NCBI RefSeq assembly: GCF_014268655.2
Contig: NZ_JABWQX020000009.1
Location: forward strand, 6,106 to 70,105
DNA: 64,000 nucleotides
DNA from: Pseudomonas marvdashtae
GTDB taxonomy: Bacteria; Pseudomonadota; Gammaproteobacteria; Pseudomonadales; Pseudomonadaceae
Reading direction: 5' to 3'
Shown: piece after piece, positions 26,283 to 33,789 of the stretch
Layout: every line of letters starts with the position of its first letter
Position numbering within the stretch: position 1 is the first letter of the stretch
Notes under the pieces: model-generated
What the model saw: only the letters and a program-made list of their open reading frames with translations
What the model was told of the DNA's origin: nothing
The model's database searches: none
Made by a program: the position numbers and the translations under genes

Positions 26283-27088
26283 CAGAGTGCATCCCCATAC
26301 CGCTGCTTGCGCGCATACAGCTTGTTGGCCTTGCCTTCGAGCCAGGCCAGCAACGGCGCCTCTTCGGCCAGGACCTGGCGCAGCGGCTGCTGGAAATAGC
26401 CCTTGAGGAAACGCAGCTTGTCGCGGCGGGTCAGGCCAATGTCCAGCGCCGAGAAATACAGCGCCGCCAGGTCCTTGTTGCGCCAGCGAGTGGTGATGGC
26501 GGGCCGGGTCTGGGCGCGGTGCAGGTCGATCACCGAGAGCTTGAAATCCCCCGGCGTCACCGGTTTGTCGGTGTGCAGGAGAAAGTGACAGATGTAGCAG
26601 TCGCGATGATTGACCCCGGCGCGGTGCATCATGCCGGTCATGCGCGCCACTTCGGCGATCAGGGCACGCTTGAGCGTCGGCTGCGGCGGCTGCTTGAGCC
26701 AGTCGATGCTGAAATCTTCGAGACTGATGGTCGGGGCCAACTCCTCGGTGACGATGAACGAGTGCTGGTCCGCCGGGTTGCTACCCTTCTCGCCATACGC
26801 GACGGCGGTCATGGTTGGTACGCCGGCTTCCTGCAAACGCTGGATCGCCTTCCACTCCTGGCCCGCGCCGAGTACCGGCAGCTTGGCAGTGAACAGGTTC
26901 TTGAAGATCTCGCCCCAGCCAATGCCGCGGTGGATCTTCACGAAAAAGCCGCGCCCGTCCACCTCCGTGCGCAAGGTGCGCCGGGCTTCCAGCTCACGAT
27001 AGACCTCCCCTTTGAGCGCCTCGACTTCGACGAACGCATCGCGTCCAGCCCAAAGGGTCTTGAACGGTTCGGCCAACATCAATTTCAT
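26282..27088 (-). CDS. waaP: Heptose I kinase WaaP
   Basis: Phosphorylates heptose I of the LPS inner core, essential in P. aeruginosa and important for outer-membrane stability. The 268 residues have the nucleotide Lys in GFFVKIHRG and the catalytic loop NHRDCYICHFLL with Asp163, matching Asp162 of E. coli WaaP, then VIDLHRAQ as metal site. The start overlaps the waaG stop by 4 nt (ATGA). Length and motifs are ordinary for the family. Confidence 0.96.
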   Translation of the reverse strand: MKLMLAEPFKTLWAGRDAFVEVEALKGEVYRELEARRTLRTEVDGRGFFVKIHRGIGWGEIFKNLFTAKLPVLGAGQEWKAIQRLQEAGVPTMTAVAYGEKGSNPADQHSFIVTEELAPTISLEDFSIDWLKQPPQPTLKRALIAEVARMTGMMHRAGVNHRDCYICHFLLHTDKPVTPGDFKLSVIDLHRAQTRPAITTRWRNKDLAALYFSALDIGLTRRDKLRFLKGYFQQPLRQVLAEEAPLLAWLEGKANKLYARKQRYGDAL

Positions 27089-28209
27089 TCAGCGTGCTCC
27101 GCCAATATCACATCCGCCGCGTGCTGCGGCATGCTGTAGAGGTCAGCCGTCTCGGCAAAGACCAGACCGTTGCGGCTCCAGGCCGCCCGCGCGCCAGCAT
27201 CGCTCAACATCCGGCCCAGGTATTCGGTGAGCTGTGCTTGTTCGAACGGCTCGTCCAGCACCAGGCCACTGTCAGCCTCGGCGATGTAATGGGCATATCC
27301 ACACACCGCGCTGACCAGCACCGGCAACCCGGCCACCAGCGCTTCGAGCAGTACCGTGCCGGTGTTTTCGTTGTAGGCCGGATGTATCAACAGGTCGGCG
27401 CCCAGCAGGAAACGCGGGATGTCGCTACGGCCCTTGAGGAACCGTACGTTGTCGCCGAGCCCCAGCGTCGCGCTCTGCAGTTGGAATACCTTGGGGTCGT
27501 CCTGGCCGATTACAAACAGCCGGGTGCGCTTTTTCAGTTCCGCCGGCAACCCGGCCAGGGCCTTGAGGCTTCGATCCACGCCCTTGGTCTTGAACCCCGA
27601 GCCGATCTGCACCAGCAGCAAGTCGTCGTCCGCCAGGCCGAATTCGGCCCGGAACGCGGCGCGGATTTCGTCGGCGTCAGCAGGCCGGCGGCGGTCCTGG
27701 GCGATGCCCGGCGGCAGCAGGTGAAAGCGTTCAAGCGGGGTGTCGTAATGCTTGATGAAGAGCGGTTGCTGCACTTCGGAAATCATCAGCACTTCGGTCT
27801 TGGCATCCTTGGCGAACACGGCTCGCTCGTACTCGGCGAAATGCCGGTAGCGGCCCCAACGCCGGTACAACGAGTTGCGCAGATTCTGCGCCTTGTCTTC
27901 AAAGCAGCCATCGGCGGCGTAATAGACGTCAAGGCCGGGCATTTTGTTGAAGCCAATCAAACGGTCCACGGGGCGCTTGGCCAGGTCGGCCTCCATCCAC
28001 GCGCTGAGTTTCTCATTGCGGCGATGATTGAACAGCGCCTTGACCGGCGCCACCAGCACTTCGAAGCCTGGCGGGACGTCACCTTCCCAGATCAGCGTGT
28101 AGACACGGATCTGGTGGCCGCGTCGCTGGCATTCGAGGGCGATGCGCATGAAATCGCGCTGCAGGCCGCCGAACGGGAAGTATTTATAAAGGACAAAAGC
28201 CAATTGCAT
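27085..28209 (-). CDS. waaG: LPS core glycosyltransferase WaaG
   Basis: 374-residue GT4 transferase that adds the first outer-core hexose (in Pseudomonas probably galactosamine) to heptose II. The acceptor half opens LAFVLYKYFPFGGLQRDFMRIA. The donor half has LVQIGSGFKTKGVDRSLKAL and the E-x7-E motif in NENTGTVLLEALVAG. It starts in a TGATG overlap with waaC and ends overlapping waaP by 4 nt. Confidence 0.95.
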   Translation of the reverse strand: MQLAFVLYKYFPFGGLQRDFMRIALECQRRGHQIRVYTLIWEGDVPPGFEVLVAPVKALFNHRRNEKLSAWMEADLAKRPVDRLIGFNKMPGLDVYYAADGCFEDKAQNLRNSLYRRWGRYRHFAEYERAVFAKDAKTEVLMISEVQQPLFIKHYDTPLERFHLLPPGIAQDRRRPADADEIRAAFRAEFGLADDDLLLVQIGSGFKTKGVDRSLKALAGLPAELKKRTRLFVIGQDDPKVFQLQSATLGLGDNVRFLKGRSDIPRFLLGADLLIHPAYNENTGTVLLEALVAGLPVLVSAVCGYAHYIAEADSGLVLDEPFEQAQLTEYLGRMLSDAGARAAWSRNGLVFAETADLYSMPQHAADVILAEHAE

Positions 28210-29267
28210 CAGCGCGGCTCCTCAGCCAATAACGTGCTCAGGTGGCTGGCAACACGCTCAGGGTTTACACGGGTGAAGCACAGGGGCTGCTCGCGTTTCA
28301 GGTCAAACCGACGGGCATCTTCGGCGGTCGGTGGATACGTACATTGTTTTTGCATGCAGGGCGCACAGGGAAAGTCGCTGGCGAGGTGAATCTGGCCCTT
28401 GCCGTACGCCCCGGTCAGTACCGGGTTAGTGGGGCCGAGTAGCGAAATGGTCGGCACGTCCAACGCGGCAGCCAGATGACCGAGGCCCGTATCCACGGCC
28501 ACGCACGCCTGGGCGCCAGCGAGCACCTTGCCCATCCCGGCCAGGTTCAGTTTCGGCAACACCAGGGCGTTGCGCAGCCCGCTGGCAATGCGTTCGGCCC
28601 GGGCCTTCTCGGCAGGGTTGCCCCACGGCAATTTCACCACCACGCCGAACTGGCCCATGCGCTCGGTGAGCTGGCGCCAGTAAAGCTCGGGCCAGTGCTT
28701 GGACTCCCAGGTCGTGCCATGCAGGAATACCACGTAAGGGTAGGCGCGCGGCAACTCCACCAGCCGGTCGACGCTCAGGCCGTAGCTGCCCTGGGTCTTG
28801 GGCAGGTCATACCCCAGCGCCAGGGCAAACAGCTGCCGCACGCGCTCGACTGCATGTTGCCCACGGGCCACCGCCAGACGCCGGGAGTAAAAACGCGCGG
28901 CCATTGGTTCACGGGCCGAGTGCTTATCCAGGCCGGCCACCGGTGCCTTGACGTAGCGAGTCAGCCAGGCGCTTTTCAGCAGGCCTTGGGCATCGATCAC
29001 CAAGTCATATTTTTCGGCGCGCACGCTTTGTTTGAAGCGTCGCCACTCGCCACTCTTGATGGTTTGCCAGAGGTTCTTGCGCCAGCGCCGGATCGCCACC
29101 GGGATGACCTTGCCCACAGCCGGGTGCCAGGTAGCAATTTCGGCAAAACCCTCTTCCACCACCCAATCGAACCGGATACCAGGGATCGCTCGCGCCGCAT
29201 CGGTCAGCGCCGGCAAGGTGTGGACCACATCCCCCAGCGACGAGGTCTTGATCAGCAATACCCGCAA
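28209..29267 (-). CDS. waaC: Heptosyltransferase I WaaC, TTG start
   Basis: GT9 heptosyltransferase that attaches heptose I to Kdo. From the TTG at 29267 the protein is 352 residues, opening (M)RVLLIKTSSLGDVVHTLPAL, exactly where WaaC proteins begin. The TTG lies 1 nt after the waaF stop and GGAGGT sits 8 nt before it, so I prefer it to the ATG at 29312 inside waaF. Donor-site landmarks are VFLHGTTWESKHWP and CVAVDTGLGHLAAALDVP. It is coupled to waaG by TGATG. Confidence 0.93.
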   Translation of the reverse strand: MRVLLIKTSSLGDVVHTLPALTDAARAIPGIRFDWVVEEGFAEIATWHPAVGKVIPVAIRRWRKNLWQTIKSGEWRRFKQSVRAEKYDLVIDAQGLLKSAWLTRYVKAPVAGLDKHSAREPMAARFYSRRLAVARGQHAVERVRQLFALALGYDLPKTQGSYGLSVDRLVELPRAYPYVVFLHGTTWESKHWPELYWRQLTERMGQFGVVVKLPWGNPAEKARAERIASGLRNALVLPKLNLAGMGKVLAGAQACVAVDTGLGHLAAALDVPTISLLGPTNPVLTGAYGKGQIHLASDFPCAPCMQKQCTYPPTAEDARRFDLKREQPLCFTRVNPERVASHLSTLLAEEPR

Positions 29268-29268
29268 G

Positions 29269-30303
29269 TTAACGGACCTCCACGGGAGTGCCCTGCAAAC
29301 GCTCCAGGGCATCGTTCACCGACGGCGGCATGAGCTGGCGCAGGCAGTTGTAATGACCGAAGCGGCAGGTGCGATCGAAGCATGGGCTGCACTCGATGCC
29401 CAGGCGCACGACTTCGACCTTGTCGGCCAAGGGCGGCGTGAAACCTGGCGAGGTAGAGCCGTAGACCGCTACCAGAGGGCGATTCAGCGCCGCCGCGACG
29501 TGCATCAGGCCGGAGTCGTTGGAGACCACGGAATCGGCGCAGGACAACAGATCAATGGCCTCGGCCAGGGACGTGTCACCGCTCAGATTGGTCGATTCTT
29601 CTCGCAGGCCTGGGATCAGTCGCGAACGGATGTCCTCGCCCACCGAGTGATCGTTTTTCGAGCCGAACAGCCAGACCTGCCAGCCTTCACGGATCTTAGC
29701 TTCGGCCACTTGGGCGTAATGCTCCGCCGGCCAGCGCTTGGATTCGCCGAACTCGGCGCCTGGGCACAGGGCCAATACCGGACGATCCAGGCTCAGGCCG
29801 AACTTGGCCAGGGCCGCTTCGCGGGTCACCGGGTCGATCGCAAGGCTCGGTCGCGGATAGGGCTTGGGCAACTGCACCCCAGGCTCGTAGGCCAGCGCCA
29901 TGAAGCGCTCGATCATCAGCGGATAACGTTCTTTGTCCAACGTGCGCACGTCGTTGAGCAGACCGTAGCGAAACTCGCCACGCCAGCCGGTGCGCTTGGG
30001 AATGCCGGCAAAGAACGGCACCAGCGCCGACTTCAACGAATTGGGCAACAAGATCGCCTGGTCGTACTGGCCAGCCAGGGACTTGCCGATGCGTCGACGA
30101 GTCGCCAGTTCCAGCACGCCGTGACCGAGCGGAAAGCTCAAGGCCTTGCGCACTTCGGGCATGCGCTCAAGGATCGGCCGACTCCATTCCGGAGCCAGGA
30201 CATCGATTTCGCACTGCGGGTGACGCTGCTTGAGGCACTGGAACAGTGTCTGCGCCATCACCATGTCACCGACCCAACTGGGCCCAACGATCAGAATATT
30301 CAT
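29269..30303 (-). CDS. waaF: Heptosyltransferase II WaaF
   Basis: GT9 enzyme that adds heptose II to heptose I of the inner core. The 344 residues start MNILIVGPSWVGDMVMAQTL; the donor site has LALCPGAEFGESKRWPAEHY and VSNDSGLMHVAAALNRPLVAV. The ATG at 30303 is fixed by this N-terminus. It is the first gene of the waa/wap run. A terminator-like hairpin lies only 20 nt before the start, so its promoter must lie in or upstream of that short region, or transcription reads through from glnE. Confidence 0.96.
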   Translation of the reverse strand: MNILIVGPSWVGDMVMAQTLFQCLKQRHPQCEIDVLAPEWSRPILERMPEVRKALSFPLGHGVLELATRRRIGKSLAGQYDQAILLPNSLKSALVPFFAGIPKRTGWRGEFRYGLLNDVRTLDKERYPLMIERFMALAYEPGVQLPKPYPRPSLAIDPVTREAALAKFGLSLDRPVLALCPGAEFGESKRWPAEHYAQVAEAKIREGWQVWLFGSKNDHSVGEDIRSRLIPGLREESTNLSGDTSLAEAIDLLSCADSVVSNDSGLMHVAAALNRPLVAVYGSTSPGFTPPLADKVEVVRLGIECSPCFDRTCRFGHYNCLRQLMPPSVNDALERLQGTPVEVR

Positions 30304-30312
30304 GTGGCTTCC

Positions 30313-30344
30313 AAAAACGATACGGGGAGGCCTACGCCTCCCCG
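30313..30344 (-). terminator. Terminator-like hairpin between glnE and waaF
   Basis: On the minus strand CGGGGAGGC-GTAG-GCCTCCCCG (9-bp stem, 4-nt loop) is followed 5 nt later by TTTTT. It looks like a rho-independent terminator, although the U tract is not immediately adjacent. It would end transcripts coming from glnE before waaF. Confidence 0.6.
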
Positions 30345-30467
30345 CCTCGAGAATCACTGTGGCTTAGGTCGTTGCCTGCTGCCTTCAATCTACAACCGCG
30401 GGAGCGACCCTGCTCAACGATGTCGTCGCATTTCCCTCTCGCGACTATGCGCTCCCACACTCAATAC

Positions 30468-33407
30468 TCAGCTCAGCCCCAGCTCACGCCAGATCCGCAG
30501 CACCTGCCGGCGCTCATCGACGAACTGGTCGCCAGCGATCACCCCGGCGTCTTTCTGCAAGGCCTGGCGGTGAGCGGCGGAGCGGTAGGCCTTGTAGGCC
30601 TCGCGCAACAGCGTGGCATCTTCGACCGGCATCAACCCGACCTCCTGCAACCCGTCCAGGATGCGGATGTTATCGGTGTAGCGCACCAGCGTGGGGTGTT
30701 CCTCGGACCACGCCAGGGCCGCGTATTGCACCATAAATTCAATATCGACGATACCTCCGGCATCCTGCTTGAGGTCGAAGGGCGCCGTGGCCTCGAAGGC
30801 GTTCGGCGCGGTCCCGGCGGCGGTGGCCTTGCTGCCGAGGTTGTCGCGCATCTTGGCGCGCATCTCGCTGACCTCCTGGCGCAGCGTCGGCAGATCACGC
30901 TTGCGCCCCAGCACCTGCACGCGGACTTTCTCGAAGGCCTGGCCGACGTCCTGGCTGCCCACCAGGACCCGGGCGCGCACCAGCGCCTGGTGCTCCCAGG
31001 TCCAGGCTTCGTTTTCCTGGTAGCGGGCAAACGCCCCAAGGGAACTGACCAGCAACCCGGACGCCCCCGACGGTCGCAGGCGCATGTCCACTTCGTACAA
31101 CTGCCCGGAGTTGGTCTGCGCCGTCAGCAAGTGAATGATCCGCTGACCGAGCCGGGTGAAGAACTGCGCGCCGTCGATGGGTTTCGGGCCGTCGGTTTCC
31201 GCCTGTGGGTCGCCATCGTGGATGAACACCAGGTCCAGGTCGGAACCATGCCCCAGTTCCAGCCCGCCGACTTTCCCGTAACCGACAATAATGAATCCCG
31301 GATCGCACAGGATGCCGTCGGTGCGCAATGGCACGCCGTGCTTGGCAACAGTTTGGCGCCAAGCCAGGGCCAGCACTTGTTCGAGGATCGCTTCGGCCAG
31401 CCAGGTCAGGTAATCGCTGACCTTCATCAGCGGCAGGCTCCCGGCGATTTCCGAGGCCGCGACCCGCAAGCGGTGAGCCAGTTTGAAATGGCGCAGGGCT
31501 TCCATTTGTTGCTCGAGGTCATCCTCGGGAATGCGCGTCAGGCGCTCACGCAATTCCGCTGCCAACTCCGGCGCGAGGGGCGGCTTGAACAAGCGACCTT
31601 CATTGAGCAATTCATCGAGCAGCAGTGGGAAACGGGTGATCTGCTCGGCGATCCACGGGCTCGCTGCGCACAGCGTCAGCAAACGTCGCAGGGCGCCGGG
31701 GTTTTCCGTCAACAACACCAGATAGGCCGAACGTCGGGCCACGGCTTCTACCAGCGGCAACACTCGCTCAAGGACCAGATCCGGATTCGCATGCTCCACG
31801 GCCTGGGCCAGCAAGCGCGGAATGAACGCATCCAGACGCTCGCGCCCCAGGCGCTGCATGGCGCGCAGTTGCGGACTTGCGCGCAGCGCCGCCAGGGCCT
31901 TCAGGGCTTTGGGCGCATCGACGAAGCCGCCCTCCTCCAATTGACGACACGCTGCCTCTTCATCCTGGCTGTCTTCCCACAACGGCAACCACTCGCCGCC
32001 CACCGCGACTTCGCCTTCGCTACCCTCTTCCTCGTCCGGGTCGGCAATGACCTGGCCGAAATGCCACGCCACGCGGCCGCGCCAGTACATCAACTGTTCA
32101 TGGAACGTCGACCAATCAGCGAAGCCCAGCATGCACGCTATGCGCGCCTGGTCTTGCGGGCCGTCCGGCAACATCTGCGTCTGGCGGTCGGCGATGGCCT
32201 GGATCGCATGCTCGGTGTAACGCAGGAATTCATAGCCCTGGCGCAGTTCGTCAACGACCTTGGCCGGCAGATAGCCCTGGCCTTCCAGGGTGCTCAGCAC
32301 TTTAAGCAGCGGGCGCTGCTGCAAGCTCAAGTCGCGACCGCCGTGGATCAACTGGAACGCCTGGGCAATGAACTCCACCTCGCGAATGCCGCCCGAGCCC
32401 AGCTTGATGTTGTCGGCCAAACCCTTGCGCCGTACTTCCTGCTGGATCAGCTGCTTCATGGTGCGCAGCGCTTCGATGGCGGAAAAATCCAGGTAACGGC
32501 GGTAAACGAATGGGCGCAGCATGTCGAGCAATTGCGCGCCGGCCACTTGGTCGCCGGCGACGACGCGCGCCTTGATCATGGCGTAGCGCTCCCAGTCGCG
32601 CCCCTGGTCCTGGTAATACTGTTCCAACGCGTTGAAGCTCAACACCAGCGCGCCGGCCGAACCATAAGGACGCAGGCGCATGTCGACGCGAAACACAAAA
32701 CCGTCGACCGTCATCGGGTCCAACGCTTTTATCAGGCGCTGGCCGACCCGAATGAAAAACTCCTGGTTATCCAACGGTCGCTTCACACCCGCGGTTTCAC
32801 CCCCTTCGGGGTAAGCGAAAATCAGGTCGATGTCCGACGACAGGTTCAGCTCCACCGCACCGAGCTTGCCCATGCCCAGGATGACCATGTGCTGTGGTTC
32901 GCCGCTGCGTCGCCCGGTGGGCGTGCCGAACTGCTGGCTGAGGCGCTGGTACAGCCATTGATAGGCCTGGTCGATGCAGGTATCGGCCATGTCCGAGAGA
33001 TCGCGACAGGTCTGGACCAGATCCGCCTGGCGGATCAGGTCGCGCCAGATGATCCGCACCTGTTGACGGGTTCGCTGGCGGCGCAGCACGCGCCCCAGCT
33101 CATCCTCGGTCTCGGCGGCCTGCACGGCGGCAGCAATCTGTGCGCGCATCTCACCCGGGGCGAAGCTGCGGTCCAGTTCACCGCTGCGCACCAGTTCCAA
33201 TAGCATCGAAGGGTCTCGTACACTTTGCTCGATGACAAAGTCACTGGCGGCGGCGATGCGGTGGAACTCGGACCAACGCTGCGCCGTCCAGGCCGATAGC
33301 CCGTGGTCGTCATCCAGAGCGGCGACCGCCGCACGGAACGACTGCTCGGCACGACTGACCAATGACTGGAGAATCGCCGGTATTTCGGCTAGCGAGGGCA
33401 GGCTCAT
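30468..33407 (-). CDS. glnE: Glutamine synthetase adenylyltransferase/adenylyl-removing enzyme GlnE
   Basis: Bifunctional enzyme that adds AMP to, and removes it from, glutamine synthetase in response to PII. The 979 residues have two nucleotidyltransferase domains. The N-terminal deadenylylase carries GKLGAVELNLSSDIDLIF; the C-terminal adenylylase carries GYGKVGGLELGHGSDLDLVF. Each is followed by a helical GlnD-like domain. The start at 33407 has AAGGAT before it. It is divergent from aceE. In P. aeruginosa ilvE lies between glnE and waaF; here only 164 bp separate them. Confidence 0.97.
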   Translation of the reverse strand: MSLPSLAEIPAILQSLVSRAEQSFRAAVAALDDDHGLSAWTAQRWSEFHRIAAASDFVIEQSVRDPSMLLELVRSGELDRSFAPGEMRAQIAAAVQAAETEDELGRVLRRQRTRQQVRIIWRDLIRQADLVQTCRDLSDMADTCIDQAYQWLYQRLSQQFGTPTGRRSGEPQHMVILGMGKLGAVELNLSSDIDLIFAYPEGGETAGVKRPLDNQEFFIRVGQRLIKALDPMTVDGFVFRVDMRLRPYGSAGALVLSFNALEQYYQDQGRDWERYAMIKARVVAGDQVAGAQLLDMLRPFVYRRYLDFSAIEALRTMKQLIQQEVRRKGLADNIKLGSGGIREVEFIAQAFQLIHGGRDLSLQQRPLLKVLSTLEGQGYLPAKVVDELRQGYEFLRYTEHAIQAIADRQTQMLPDGPQDQARIACMLGFADWSTFHEQLMYWRGRVAWHFGQVIADPDEEEGSEGEVAVGGEWLPLWEDSQDEEAACRQLEEGGFVDAPKALKALAALRASPQLRAMQRLGRERLDAFIPRLLAQAVEHANPDLVLERVLPLVEAVARRSAYLVLLTENPGALRRLLTLCAASPWIAEQITRFPLLLDELLNEGRLFKPPLAPELAAELRERLTRIPEDDLEQQMEALRHFKLAHRLRVAASEIAGSLPLMKVSDYLTWLAEAILEQVLALAWRQTVAKHGVPLRTDGILCDPGFIIVGYGKVGGLELGHGSDLDLVFIHDGDPQAETDGPKPIDGAQFFTRLGQRIIHLLTAQTNSGQLYEVDMRLRPSGASGLLVSSLGAFARYQENEAWTWEHQALVRARVLVGSQDVGQAFEKVRVQVLGRKRDLPTLRQEVSEMRAKMRDNLGSKATAAGTAPNAFEATAPFDLKQDAGGIVDIEFMVQYAALAWSEEHPTLVRYTDNIRILDGLQEVGLMPVEDATLLREAYKAYRSAAHRQALQKDAGVIAGDQFVDERRQVLRIWRELGLS

Positions 33408-33613
33408 GGTCTATCCTTGATCGGCGCGGGAAAGGCTGGATGTAGTGTTTTTTCAAAAGCCACTACCTGATCGACTGTCGAACAAAGATGATAAATAGCT
33501 GATTTTCTGGTTTTATTGGCAGCCGGCATCAAGTTTTTACCTGTTCGAGTTGGCTAAAGACCAACAGTAACGATTATTCTCACAACGAAACGAGGGGCCA
33601 TAAGCCGCTCGGG

Positions 33614-33628
33614 TGTAGTTTTACTACT
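33614..33628. promoter_or_regulatory. Palindromic operator-like site 1 upstream of aceE
   Basis: TGTAGT-TTT-ACTACT, nearly the mirror image of the site at 33666-33680. With flanks, GTGTAGTTTTACTAC is the exact reverse complement of GTAGTAAAACTACAC at site 2. A TATACA box lies just 3' of it. The pattern fits the HexR (RpiR-family) consensus TGTARTWWWAYTACA known from gamma-proteobacteria; the regulator is inferred. The rest of the 382-bp glnE-aceE gap shows no gene. Confidence 0.6.
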
Positions 33629-33665
33629 CGTCTATACATTCGAAAGGCTGAAACGGCCGACGATT

Positions 33666-33680
33666 TGTAGTAAAACTACA
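33666..33680. promoter_or_regulatory. Palindromic operator-like site 2 upstream of aceE
   Basis: TGTAGT-AAA-ACTACA is a perfect 6-bp-arm palindrome. It lies about 52 bp (five helical turns) from site 1 and 110 bp before the aceE start. The spacing would allow looping or cooperative binding across the promoter between them. Confidence 0.65.
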
Positions 33681-33789
33681 CGCCGCCGAGACAACCTTCG
33701 GCAATCCAAGAATTTATATCGTCTGCCCACAAGGCCAGTCGCAAACTCAGGCAACCGATTCTGGTAGCCTTTCCGCCCTGGAGCAAGCC

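Noticed and set aside
30246..33203. 985-codon open frame antisense to glnE
   Set aside because: Shadow of glnE; no ribosome site or family features.
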